DNA from: Euryarchaeota archaeon UBA443
Lineage (GTDB): Archaea; Thermoplasmatota; Poseidoniia; Poseidoniales; Poseidoniaceae
Length of the DNA: 7,420 nucleotides
Direction of reading: 5' to 3'
Assembly (NCBI GenBank): GCA_002499195.1
Contig: DAKS01000033.1
Span: 1-7,420, forward strand
This document shows positions 1 through 5,560 of the stretch, one piece after another. A model generated the notes under the pieces. That model had not been told where the DNA came from and ran no database searches. It saw only the letters and a program-made list of their open reading frames with translations. The first letter of the stretch is position 1. Each line of letters opens with the position of its first letter. A program made the position numbers and the translations under genes.

Positions 1-24
1 TCCCTGACCTTGTCCCTGACCTTG
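1..24 (+). repeat. 12-bp tandem repeat, two copies visible
   Basis: TCCCTGACCTTG occurs twice in a row, at 1-12 and 13-24. On the minus strand it encodes Gln-Gly repeats in the linker of the calcium-repeat protein. The array may continue past the window edge, so its true copy number is unknown. Confidence 0.7.
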
Positions 25-537
25 ATCGTTGGATTCGCCACCGCCTTCAGTGCCGCCATCACCAGCGCCCGACTGTGACTCCTGGAAGTCTGGGTCGTAT
101 GCGTCTGGGATACCGTCACCGTCGGAATCGGAGTATTCTCCATCGTTCGGATCGGTTGGGAACGAGTCGACGTTGTCGTTCTTGCCATCACCGTCAGTAT
201 CGGCATCGTGTGGGTCTGTGCCCATTTGGTACTCTTGTGCGTTGGTTAGACCATCGTTGTCAGAGTCCGCATTGCCGTCACCGCCGTTGGTTGGGTTGAG
301 GCCATTGGCAACCTCCCATCCGTCAGGCAGACCGTCGCCATCGCTGTCTGCGTTGTTCATGTTTGTACCTTCAGCTTGTTCTTCAGCGTTGGTTAGACCA
401 TCGCCGTCCCAGTCTGCACCACCATCGTTGGGGTCCAGAGGGTCAGATCCATCACCGCTTACAGCAGAGGCTGCTGATAGAGCGAGAAGGAAAGCCAAAA
501 GCATGCTCATTGTCTTTGTCTTCGTATTCGTGTTCAT
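1..537 (-). CDS. Secreted calcium-binding repeat protein (thrombospondin type 3-like), C-terminus beyond window
   Basis: The reading frame is open from ATG at 537 to the window edge, giving 179 residues and no stop, so the gene is partial at its 3' end. Residues 1-28 form a signal peptide: a Lys/Thr N-terminus (MNTNTKTKTM), then the hydrophobic run SMLLAFLLALSAASA. The mature part holds repeated acidic loops typical of thrombospondin type 3 or EF-hand-like calcium sites: DWDGDGLTN (42-50), DSDGDGLPDGWE (64-75), DSDNDGLTNAQEY (91-103), DTDGDGKND (113-121) and DSDGDGIPDAYD (137-148). After residue 150 it becomes a Gly/Ser/Gln-rich linker. Such proteins sit outside the cell and are thought to be stiffened by calcium; the role here is unknown. 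The start has an SD-like GGAAGTGA at 551-544, six bases upstream. Methionines at 510 and 504 are alternative starts, but they would lose the charged N-terminus. The domain beyond the left edge may decide the function. Confidence 0.85.
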   Translation of the reverse strand, partial: MNTNTKTKTMSMLLAFLLALSAASAVSGDGSDPLDPNDGGADWDGDGLTNAEEQAEGTNMNNADSDGDGLPDGWEVANGLNPTNGGDGNADSDNDGLTNAQEYQMGTDPHDADTDGDGKNDNVDSFPTDPNDGEYSDSDGDGIPDAYDPDFQESQSGAGDGGTEGGGESNDQGQGQGQG

Positions 538-543
538 TTTTCT

Positions 544-551
544 TCACTTCC
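544..551 (-). promoter_or_regulatory. Shine-Dalgarno-like site of the calcium-repeat protein gene
   Basis: The minus strand reads GGAAGTGA followed by AGAAAA and then ATG at 537. This differs at one base from GGAGGTGA, the complement expected for an archaeal 16S rRNA tail, and the six-base spacing is good. It supports the start at 537. Confidence 0.5.
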
Positions 552-576
552 AATTTTGTTTTTGTTGTGTTTACAC

Positions 577-595
577 AGAGAACCCACTGTTCTCT
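577..595. repeat. 19-bp dyad A, candidate operator
   Basis: Perfect inverted repeat AGAGAACccactGTTCTCT with 7-bp arms and a 5-base centre. It lies 40 bp upstream of the calcium-repeat protein start. Its form and sequence are nearly repeated at 803-821, which suggests a dimeric regulator's site. No U-rich tract follows on either strand, so it does not look like a terminator. Confidence 0.55.
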
Positions 596-645
596 CTTTC
601 CGAACCAAAAGTACCTTGATTGATACAACAGATTTCGGGAGAGTT

Positions 646-663
646 GCAGAGCATGCGCTCTGC
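646..663. repeat. Perfect 7-bp stem-loop with 4-base loop
   Basis: GCAGAGC (646-652) and GCTCTGC (657-663) flank ATGC. This could be an RNA hairpin in a leader or an additional protein site. Its sequence is unrelated to the 577 and 803 dyads. Confidence 0.45.
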
Positions 664-708
664 TTCTATCGGGAATAGGGGATTATGAACAACATCTGAA
701 GTTTGCTT

Positions 709-728
709 GCGCACACTCAATGGTGCGC
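709..728. repeat. Perfect 6-bp inverted repeat with 8-base loop
   Basis: GCGCAC (709-714) and GTGCGC (723-728) flank ACTCAATG. It is GC-rich and in the same gap as the other inverted repeats. It is weaker evidence alone than the matched pair at 577 and 803. Confidence 0.35.
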
Positions 729-802
729 TGTGCATTGATATTGTTCTGTCACTTTGCTTGACTTTTTCCTCCAAATTCATCGCTTTTCACGGGGGTTTTC
801 TT

Positions 803-821
803 AGGGAACCCAACGTTCCCT
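803..821. repeat. 19-bp dyad B, candidate operator, near-copy of dyad A
   Basis: Perfect inverted repeat AGGGAACccaacGTTCCCT with 7-bp arms and a 5-base centre. It matches dyad A at 577-595 at 15 of 19 positions, and the arm difference is compensated on both sides (AGAG/CTCT versus AGGG/CCCT). It starts about two bases after a transcript start predicted from the minus-strand TATA-like site at 851-844. Confidence 0.55.
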
Positions 822-843
822 CTACAACATACAAACGTCCGAG

Positions 844-851
844 AGTATATG
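844..851 (-). promoter_or_regulatory. Possible TATA box for a leftward transcript
   Basis: The minus strand reads CATATACT. Its centre near 848 predicts a start near 823 by the usual archaeal spacing of about 25 bp. It lies just past the stop of the gene ending at 871 and could drive a leader or RNA across 538-823. It is only a motif match. Confidence 0.3.
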
Positions 852-870
852 AAACCAACGCATTTAGATG

Positions 871-1611
871 TCAGAGGCTACGTGGCGGCGGTAACAATAC
901 AGATGCAGGGTGAGAGAGAACGAATCGTTCGATTGTTTCTGACAATTTCGCGCTCGAGATACTGTGTACTCGTTCAACACCGTGTCCGGAAGCAGGAGAA
1001 AAGAGGTCTGCACCACTGTCCTTTGCCAAACGTGCGAGGGCGATTTTAGCTGCCCTGATAACATTCGATCCTTTGATTCGAACATCCCCTGATCCCAATC
1101 CAAGCCTGTGAACAAGAGCTCCTTGGTATTCGCCTTTCTCTCGCCCCATAGCGATCATACCGAGTATGATAAACTGATTTCGGATTGAAGCATCCCATTG
1201 ATTGTGCCCCTCTGGAAATCGTGTTTGAAGTGATTCAAGCAGCGTTTTTGTGGAACCGCTATACATTTTTATGTCAAATGCATCAGATTCTATGCGTTTT
1301 GAAAAGTTCGCATCATCAGGTATAATCTCGCCAAATGGTTTCCACATCATATCGTAAGAAAGCCAAGAGTTGAGTTTAGTTGAGAAAAATGGATCAGACC
1401 CCCTCCAATAGTAGGCGCATCGTTGGAGTAATTCGGGAGCGATTTCGGAAAACGATTGCGGGTCTTGATCACTCAATGTCTTCAGCGCTTCGAGGAAGCG
1501 TTCGTTCTTTTTCTTGGTGGAAAGTGTCTCAGCGTTCATTTCCATCGGCTCTACCTCCTTCTTTTTCATATAATAAGAATCGTTCTTGTTTGTTTCTACT
1601 TCGTGCTTCAT
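871..1611 (-). CDS. Hypothetical protein, soluble, no family recognised
   Basis: 246 residues from ATG at 1611 to TGA at 871-873. I do not recognise the family. There is no signal peptide or membrane segment, and Cys65 is the only cysteine, so it should be cytoplasmic. Residues 1-40 are polar and Lys/Glu-rich. A Trp/Tyr-rich stretch at 65-93 (CAYYWRGSDP, then LNSWLSYDMMWKPFGE) is followed by helix-like segments at 140-157 and 183-200, and the tail ends in PPPRSL. Two starts compete. ATG 1611 has GGGTGA at 1622-1617 with a 5-base spacer. ATG 1545 (residue 23) has a strong AAGGAGGT at 1560-1553 with a 7-base spacer, plus a TATA-like TTATTATATG at 1576-1567 about 26 bp upstream. The shorter form (871-1545, 224 residues) may be the main product. 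A GTG at 1620 is in frame but overlaps the GGGTGA. It follows the acetyltransferase gene by 54 bp on the same strand. Confidence 0.75.
   Translation of the reverse strand: MKHEVETNKNDSYYMKKKEVEPMEMNAETLSTKKKNERFLEALKTLSDQDPQSFSEIAPELLQRCAYYWRGSDPFFSTKLNSWLSYDMMWKPFGEIIPDDANFSKRIESDAFDIKMYSGSTKTLLESLQTRFPEGHNQWDASIRNQFIILGMIAMGREKGEYQGALVHRLGLGSGDVRIKGSNVIRAAKIALARLAKDSGADLFSPASGHGVERVHSISSAKLSETIERFVLSHPASVLLPPPRSL
1553..1560 (-). promoter_or_regulatory. Strong internal Shine-Dalgarno site favouring a downstream start
   Basis: The minus strand reads AAGGAGGT, followed by seven bases and ATG at 1545. It lies inside the longer version of the hypothetical protein gene and suggests that residue 23 of that version is a real initiation site. 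Confidence 0.5.
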
Positions 1612-1640
1612 AGTATTCACCCATCAAAATATCAAGCAGT

Positions 1641-1665
1641 CCACTGTTTGTAAAGTCGACAGTGG
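1641..1665. terminator. Hairpin just after the acetyltransferase stop
   Basis: CCACTGT (1641-1647) and ACAGTGG (1659-1665) form a perfect 7-bp stem with an 11-base loop, starting directly at the acetyltransferase stop codon (1668-1666). On the minus strand it is followed by a moderately T-rich stretch (TTGATATTTTG). It could end or attenuate transcription between the acetyltransferase and the next gene. A true U-tract is lacking, so a regulatory hairpin is equally possible. Confidence 0.35.
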
Positions 1666-2181
1666 TCAGAAACGTTTCATCATAGACCGGTGAAGGCCAA
1701 CATTTGGGATTGAATATGGCTCATCAATAAGTTTCCAGCCTTGAGATTCGTAAAAGGGGATTGCAATTTCTCGGGCCTGTAGAAAGCCGCACTTCGCTCC
1801 AAATTGTTGCCTTGAAGCGATCTCCAATGCATTGAGAACATCAGCAGCAAAACCTTGCCGCCTGAAGGCATCTAAGGTCCCCATCTGTCGGATTTGTATT
1901 GCTGGCCTGTTGATAGAATTTAATCCAGAAAAGGGCGGCGTCTTAGGCCCAGGCTGACCGGGAAAGTCGGATTGTGAACCGTCACTAGTTTCTGGAATAA
2001 GGTGGCTACGGCCGACCGCAACTATTGTTCCTTCAACCTCCACATATGCATGAAGCGCTTCTACATCATCTTGAAGAATTTCAGCACCCTGATCAAATCC
2101 CAAAGGTTTGCGTAGAATTTCGTATCGGCACCCATAATACGCCTCTGTTGGTGTCCAATCTGGCCCAGCCACATGAAGCAT
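1666..2181 (-). CDS. GNAT family N-acetyltransferase
   Basis: 171 residues, the normal size for a single-domain GCN5-related acetyltransferase, which moves an acetyl group from acetyl-CoA to an amine; the substrate is unknown. The acetyl-CoA loop is visible at 98-116: IRQMGTLDAFRRQGFAADV, with RRQGFA (107-112) matching the R/Q-x-x-G-x-G/A pyrophosphate motif. Motif B follows at 133-150 (FLQAREIAIPFYESQGW), including the usual FYESQGW. The N-terminus (YGCRYEILRKPLGFDQG, 16-32) resembles the leading helix of GNATs with an LR-x-x-PLG segment. Residues 62-95 form a Pro/Gly/Ser-rich insert between two core strands where most relatives have a short turn. No ribosome site precedes ATG 2181, but a TATA-like TTATCATAAA is centred about 25 bp upstream, which suggests a leaderless mRNA. 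The assignment to the superfamily is firm; the specific function is open. Confidence 0.85.
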   Translation of the reverse strand: MLHVAGPDWTPTEAYYGCRYEILRKPLGFDQGAEILQDDVEALHAYVEVEGTIVAVGRSHLIPETSDGSQSDFPGQPGPKTPPFSGLNSINRPAIQIRQMGTLDAFRRQGFAADVLNALEIASRQQFGAKCGFLQAREIAIPFYESQGWKLIDEPYSIPNVGLHRSMMKRF

Positions 2182-2200
2182 GTTGGTTGCCTGTGCACGA

Positions 2201-2210
2201 TTTATGATAA
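2201..2210 (-). promoter_or_regulatory. TATA box of the acetyltransferase gene (leaderless start)
   Basis: The minus strand reads TTATCATAAA, centred near 2205, 24-25 bp before the A of ATG 2181. Archaeal TATA boxes usually sit about 25 bp before the transcript start, so the mRNA probably begins at or next to the start codon. This fits the absence of a ribosome site. Confidence 0.5.
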
Positions 2211-2232
2211 GTCTGATTGATGAGACGCGTTG

Positions 2233-2241
2233 AAATACATA
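2233..2241 (+). promoter_or_regulatory. TATA box of tRNA-Cys
   Basis: AAATACATA is centred about 25 bp upstream of the first tRNA base at 2262. It lies only about 30 bp from the opposing acetyltransferase TATA box, so the two promoters are divergent and close. Confidence 0.5.
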
Positions 2242-2261
2242 ATGTTGGTCGCAAGATTACC

Positions 2262-2337
2262 GCACGGATAGCAAAGCTTGGCCATGCCGGGGATTGCAAA
2301 TCCTCTTACCTGGGTTCAAATCCCAGTCCGTGCTCCA
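2262..2337 (+). tRNA. tRNA-Cys (anticodon GCA), CCA encoded
   Basis: A full cloverleaf can be drawn. The acceptor stem GCACGGA (2262-2268) pairs with TCCGTGC (2327-2333). The D stem is GCA (2271-2273) with TGC (2285-2287), and the loop contains GG. The anticodon stem GGGGA/TCCTC (2289-2293 and 2301-2305) has one G-U pair and encloses the loop TTGCAAA, with GCA at 2296-2298. The variable loop is TTAC. The T stem CTGGG/CCCAG (2310-2314 and 2322-2326) encloses TTCAAAT. The discriminator base at 2334 is T (U73), the known identity base of tRNA-Cys, and CCA (2335-2337) is encoded in the DNA. No intron is present. Confidence 0.96.
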
Positions 2338-2407
2338 AAAATCCAACCAAATACCAAACTATTGGAAAGTCTTGAAGAATAATTGTGGATTCGCAAGGAT
2401 ACAGCCC

Positions 2408-2412
2408 GGTGA
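2408..2412 (+). promoter_or_regulatory. Ribosome binding site that sets the aminotransferase start
   Basis: GGTGA, four bases before ATG 2417. The frame is open back to 2294 inside the tRNA, but this site and the family's usual N-terminus both point to 2417. Confidence 0.6.
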
Positions 2413-2416
2413 AACA

Positions 2417-3553
2417 ATGCCTGAAATCAGCCCCGCTTTCTCACAGATCGGTCGCGGTTTTGCTGCATATCTTGCCCCGCCTTCTCCAGATGTGATTCGT
2501 TTCACGGTTGGCCAACCAGATTTTGATACGCCTGATTCAGTCGTTCAATCCGCCGTTGATGCTCTTCAGAGAGGAGAGACTGCATACACTCGATCTCAGG
2601 GCAGTGTTTCACTGTGTAAAGCAGTTTCAACGCACCTCCAAACTTTGGACATCAATTCAAACTCAGAAGATATTGTTGTCACTCCGGGTTGCAAACAAGC
2701 TTTGCTCTATGCATTAATGACGATGATAACCCCTGGAGATGAAGTGATTCTTCTTGCACCGGCTTGGCCATCCTATGATGGCATGATTCGTATTTTTGGT
2801 GGCGTTCCAGTTCATGTTCCGGTTCTGCGACCTTCTTATCACCCTGATTTTGAAGCATTAGAAGCAAGGGTATCAGAACGTACAAAGGCGATCATGCTCA
2901 ACTCTCCAAACAACCCAACAGGAGCGGTTTATTCACCAGATGAAGTCCAGAAGATTGCAGAATTCGCCGAGAAACACGATCTTTGGATTATTGATGATAT
3001 GATTTATTCGACCCTCGTCTGGGCAAACCATGCTTACACCTCGCCAATAAATCACGCTGGAGGTCAAAACCGTACCATTACCATAGGAGGATGGTCAAAA
3101 GGTTGGGCCATGACAGGTTGGAGAATGGGGTGGATAACCGGGCCAAGTGATTTTATGGAAGCGGTCAAAACCTGCCAAACATCTGCTGCAACACATATCC
3201 CTACATTCCTCATGCCTGCTGGAGAGGTTGCACTTCAACTCAAGGAAGAGACTGAGCAAATGGCTGAATCGTTCGCTAACCGAAGGATTGTCATGCATGC
3301 CGGGCTCAACAGTTTACCGGGCGTAAGTGCACCTGAACCCGAAGGAGCGTTTTACATCCTTGCCGATATAGCAGGCACCGGCATGACCGATATTGAATTC
3401 GCCAATCGTGCTCTTGCTGAAGCAAGAGTGCAACTTATTCCAGGTTCACTCATGGAAGGTGGGGAAGGACTTGTCCGGCTTTCCTATGCTACATCTCTCG
3501 AAAATATACACGAAGGGATCAAGCGTTTAAGTTCATGGTTATCCGGGTTATGA
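2417..3553 (+). CDS. Pyridoxal-phosphate aminotransferase, class I/II (aspartate aminotransferase-like)
   Basis: 378 residues, a standard length for fold-type I aminotransferases, which move an amino group between an amino acid and a 2-oxo acid using PLP. Family marks are clear: FTVGQPDFDTP (29-39), AYTRSQG (56-62), the PLP-ring aromatic Trp117 in APAWPSY, Asn166 in SPNNPTG (163-169), Asp194 and Tyr197 in IIDDMIYS, Lys228 in GGWSKGWAMTGWRMGW as the Schiff-base lysine, Arg236 for the cofactor phosphate, and Arg354 in VRLSYA for the substrate carboxylate. All catalytic positions are intact. The AMTGWRMGW pattern places it with archaeal and bacterial subgroup I-gamma enzymes. Substrate (aspartate, alanine or another amino acid) cannot be told by eye. 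The gene starts 80 bp after the tRNA-Cys and could be read from the same promoter, since I see no strong TATA box in between. Confidence 0.93.
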   Translation: MPEISPAFSQIGRGFAAYLAPPSPDVIRFTVGQPDFDTPDSVVQSAVDALQRGETAYTRSQGSVSLCKAVSTHLQTLDINSNSEDIVVTPGCKQALLYALMTMITPGDEVILLAPAWPSYDGMIRIFGGVPVHVPVLRPSYHPDFEALEARVSERTKAIMLNSPNNPTGAVYSPDEVQKIAEFAEKHDLWIIDDMIYSTLVWANHAYTSPINHAGGQNRTITIGGWSKGWAMTGWRMGWITGPSDFMEAVKTCQTSAATHIPTFLMPAGEVALQLKEETEQMAESFANRRIVMHAGLNSLPGVSAPEPEGAFYILADIAGTGMTDIEFANRALAEARVQLIPGSLMEGGEGLVRLSYATSLENIHEGIKRLSSWLSGL

Positions 3554-3557
3554 ATTT

Positions 3558-3575
3558 TGCATAGTTATTTATGCA
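3558..3575. terminator. Small dyad between convergent gene ends, possible two-way terminator
   Basis: TGCATA (3558-3563), six bases, TATGCA (3570-3575), then TTTT on the plus strand and AAAATTC-like sequence on the other side. It fills the 24-bp gap between the aminotransferase stop (3553) and the dehydrogenase stop (3578). The stem is short and AT-rich, and archaeal termination relies more on T-tracts than on hairpins, so the call rests mainly on position. Confidence 0.4.
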
Positions 3576-3577
3576 TT

Positions 3578-4615
3578 TTAAATTAGAGCGCTGATTTTGT
3601 ACAATTTCCCATTGGAGCCAAACACAGCAAAATAGAGATCTCCGTTTGGATGAAAGGCTATTGGTAGCGGAGTGCCTACATCTTCAGCAAAGACCGAAGT
3701 AGCCCCAACAACAGTTCCATTATTGGAATCCAAATCGATTTGGACTATTTCATGCCCTTGGGGAAGTAAAGTGTTCCAAGAGCCGTAAACTGTCGCATAA
3801 ATCGTTGAATTTCCACCAGGTAAAGATGAGTGTATAGGGCGAAGGGCAACCCCGTTCATCGAGGTATGGGGAGTCCATGATGCAATAGGAGCAATGCTTC
3901 CTGCTGGAACGGGGTTCGAGGGATCATCATCTGGCCATCCATAATCGCCTCCTTCCAACAAGAGATTGAGCTCCTCATCGGGATGGTCTCCTTCCCAATC
4001 GCGTCCATTATCTGTAAACACATAACCAATGTTCGGAACCCAAACTCCATCAAAGGAATTTCGAACACCGCTTGCAAGCACCCCGTGCTCTCCAGTCGAA
4101 GCATTCACCCATAACAATGCCCCATTTCGTTGATCATCCTCAACGCATATATTGCATGTTGATCCACTGTGCCAAACAAGTGTCCCATTTGGAAGTATAT
4201 TCACTGCATTGGTTTGGTGATTGCCCGTTGGCACCCCTGAAACGAGCGGTGTACGGTTGCCAATTTGTTCGAGTTGTCCATTATGCGCATAGCTACTAAG
4301 TTCGCCTGCTTCACTGACAAATATATCTGAATCAGTAATTGCGATATCATGGGGCCGATCTAAACCAGAAATAAGGACGGTTCGACTCATATTGGAATCC
4401 AGTGTGTAAACCTGTCCTCCATCACGATCACATACGATGAGTGTTGACTCATCAAACCACTCGAGGCACGTTGGTCCGCCCAAATTTGTAGCAACAACTT
4501 CAATCTCAAAACCATCATCAACCGAAGGAGAATTAAACGAAGAATAGGGATATATTTGTCGTGCAACAACGAGGATGATGAGAAGAAATGTTAGTGCGGC
4601 GATATGACGTAACAT
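3578..4615 (-). CDS. Exported sorbosone/glucose dehydrogenase-type beta-propeller (PQQ-dependent sugar dehydrogenase family)
   Basis: 345 residues with an N-terminal membrane anchor or uncleaved signal (AALTFLLIILVVA, 6-18), so the propeller faces outside. Family marks of the L-sorbosone dehydrogenase/soluble glucose dehydrogenase group: LDRPHDIAI (85-93), GNHQTNAV with His133, GSTCNICVEDDQRNGALLWV (151-170), GVRNSFDGVW with Arg185-Asn186, TDNGRDWEGDHPDEELN (201-217), GGDYGWP (222-228), PHTSMNG with His250 and YGSWN (277-281). In soluble glucose dehydrogenases the corresponding His and Arg-Asn residues bind substrate and PQQ. Relatives oxidise sugars or aldehydes with PQQ and pass electrons to a carrier; whether this protein binds PQQ is inferred. 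It follows the preceding gene by 24 bp and is the last gene of the leftward cluster that begins with a copper protein. Confidence 0.85.
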   Translation of the reverse strand: MLRHIAALTFLLIILVVARQIYPYSSFNSPSVDDGFEIEVVATNLGGPTCLEWFDESTLIVCDRDGGQVYTLDSNMSRTVLISGLDRPHDIAITDSDIFVSEAGELSSYAHNGQLEQIGNRTPLVSGVPTGNHQTNAVNILPNGTLVWHSGSTCNICVEDDQRNGALLWVNASTGEHGVLASGVRNSFDGVWVPNIGYVFTDNGRDWEGDHPDEELNLLLEGGDYGWPDDDPSNPVPAGSIAPIASWTPHTSMNGVALRPIHSSLPGGNSTIYATVYGSWNTLLPQGHEIVQIDLDSNNGTVVGATSVFAEDVGTPLPIAFHPNGDLYFAVFGSNGKLYKISALI

Positions 4616-4639
4616 GCTCTTCCCAGACTGTTCTAAAAA

Positions 4640-5548
4640 TCAAATCATATTTTCAGTTTTCACATCGACCATCTCGTAGGTGATGTTGAACGTTATTTTA
4701 CATTCAGGCCCACAGATATCGACATCCTGTTCATACAATAAAATAGTCTCCGCAGCAGTCCATACCGTGGAGTTTCCAGATGTTTCGATTATGCATGGCG
4801 ATGGAATAACTAGTGTAGGGTCTTGTAATGCGGGATGTTTTTCTGGCGTAAGAGCCGATGATAGTATCGAAATATACCTACTCTCATCTTTATCATTGTA
4901 GTAACTCAGGAATTGTACTTTGTAATATACATCGTCTTGAAGCAGTACATATGTTCCTTCGTTAGGGGTAATGCGGTGTGCTGCTAAATCATAGGTGTAC
5001 CATTCAAGACGATCCGAGGTCTCGTTGGACATTTCGGATTGGTTGACGGAGTTGACCTCTTGGAATGTCTTTTCTGAAAGGTACGCCCACTGGACATCAT
5101 CACTGAGGAAAATGTCTGTTTTAGATGCTCTGAGGGTGAATTCAGATTCATTGCCTTCCTGTTGCATTGGAATCGAAAGGTGGGTAAATTCATCCTCAGA
5201 GGTCGCATCGATGGTGGTGGAGAACGTTACACCATCTGATGACAACCGTGAGATTACTTTTCCACTCTCATCAACATCAATCGATTGACTTCCAAATGAA
5301 CAGGTATACAACTGCTCATTCGCTTCAATCTCAATCAGCATCGATGCCCAGTCGAGATCTTCTGCTCCATCTTGGAAGGAGAGAGTTGCTAAAACATCAT
5401 TCGAACCATTTGAGGTCGAGCTTCGTTCGACAACCACAACATTGTCTGTACCAAGCGGTGAATCGTAAGATACCACGAGGTAGGTCCAAGCAGCAAGAAC
5501 GATGGTGGCCACCAGGGCGGTGGCCACCATCAAACGCTTGTAGTTCAA
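4640..5548 (-). CDS. Membrane-anchored extracellular protein, possible HmuY-like segment
   Basis: 302 residues if the TTG at 5548 is used. The N-terminus MNYKRL followed by a hydrophobic stretch (7-27) forms a signal anchor. Residues 51-90 carry DGAEDLDWASMLIEIE and a cysteine (YTCSFG), a pattern I associate with archaeal pilin-like or surface beta domains. Residues 182-230 (EWYTYDLAAHRITP, then DDVYYKVQFLSYYNDK) resemble the core of HmuY-type haem-binding lipoproteins, where a 'YYKlqFlsYY' strand is typical; this is recognition by eye and uncertain. Cys252 and a CGPEC motif (279-283) may form disulfides. The start is unclear: ATG 5530 would drop the positive residues before the membrane segment and lies inside a 13-bp hairpin stem, which is why TTG 5548 is preferred. 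It sits between the cupredoxin gene (12-bp gap) and the dehydrogenase gene (24-bp gap), so the three are probably co-transcribed. Confidence 0.7.
   Translation of the reverse strand: MNYKRLMVATALVATIVLAAWTYLVVSYDSPLGTDNVVVVERSSTSNGSNDVLATLSFQDGAEDLDWASMLIEIEANEQLYTCSFGSQSIDVDESGKVISRLSSDGVTFSTTIDATSEDEFTHLSIPMQQEGNESEFTLRASKTDIFLSDDVQWAYLSEKTFQEVNSVNQSEMSNETSDRLEWYTYDLAAHRITPNEGTYVLLQDDVYYKVQFLSYYNDKDESRYISILSSALTPEKHPALQDPTLVIPSPCIIETSGNSTVWTAAETILLYEQDVDICGPECKITFNITYEMVDVKTENMI
5501..5531 (-). repeat. 13-bp perfect hairpin over the start of the HmuY-like gene
   Basis: GATGGTGGCCACC (5501-5513) and its reverse complement GGTGGCCACCATC (5519-5531) enclose only five bases. Nine of 13 pairs are G-C, so the RNA stem should be very stable. 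In the minus-strand transcript it begins 29 bases after the cupredoxin stop and includes the ATG at 5530-5528. The coding sequence it spans reads MVATALVAT, so the duplicated VAT codons are part of the reason for the repeat. It may attenuate expression of the two downstream genes. Confidence 0.75.
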
Positions 5549-5560
5549 CGTATCACGTCA

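Larger units (their letters stand above)
538..870. other. 333-base gap without a convincing gene, rich in perfect inverted repeats
   Basis: This stretch separates two leftward genes. Short frames exist on both strands, but none has a good ribosome site together with protein-like composition. It holds four perfect inverted repeats: 577-595, 646-663, 709-728 and 803-821. A TATA-like sequence on the minus strand at 851-844 (CATATACT) would place a transcript start near 823, just before the rightmost repeat. The region may therefore be a long structured leader for the calcium-repeat protein gene, a small RNA, or an operator region. Which of these is correct cannot be settled from sequence alone. 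Confidence 0.5.

Noticed and set aside
29..619. 196-codon plus-strand frame opposite the calcium-repeat protein
   Set aside because: Its Ser/Pro-rich translation is the antisense image of repeated Asp/Gly codons. The minus-strand frame has a signal peptide and calcium motifs.
571..780. 69-codon minus-strand frame in the intergenic gap
   Set aside because: It lacks a good ribosome site, has no recognisable domain and an unconvincing composition, and runs through two of the gap's inverted repeats. A leader peptide cannot be fully excluded.
2262..2337. tRNA-Cys as an integration site for a mobile element
   Set aside because: No repeat of the tRNA 3' end was seen elsewhere in the window, and no integrase or phage-like genes are present.
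2294..2416. N-terminal extension of the aminotransferase starting inside the tRNA
   Set aside because: It overlaps the tRNA-Cys and adds 41 residues with no family match. The ribosome site before ATG 2417 and the normal length support the shorter protein.
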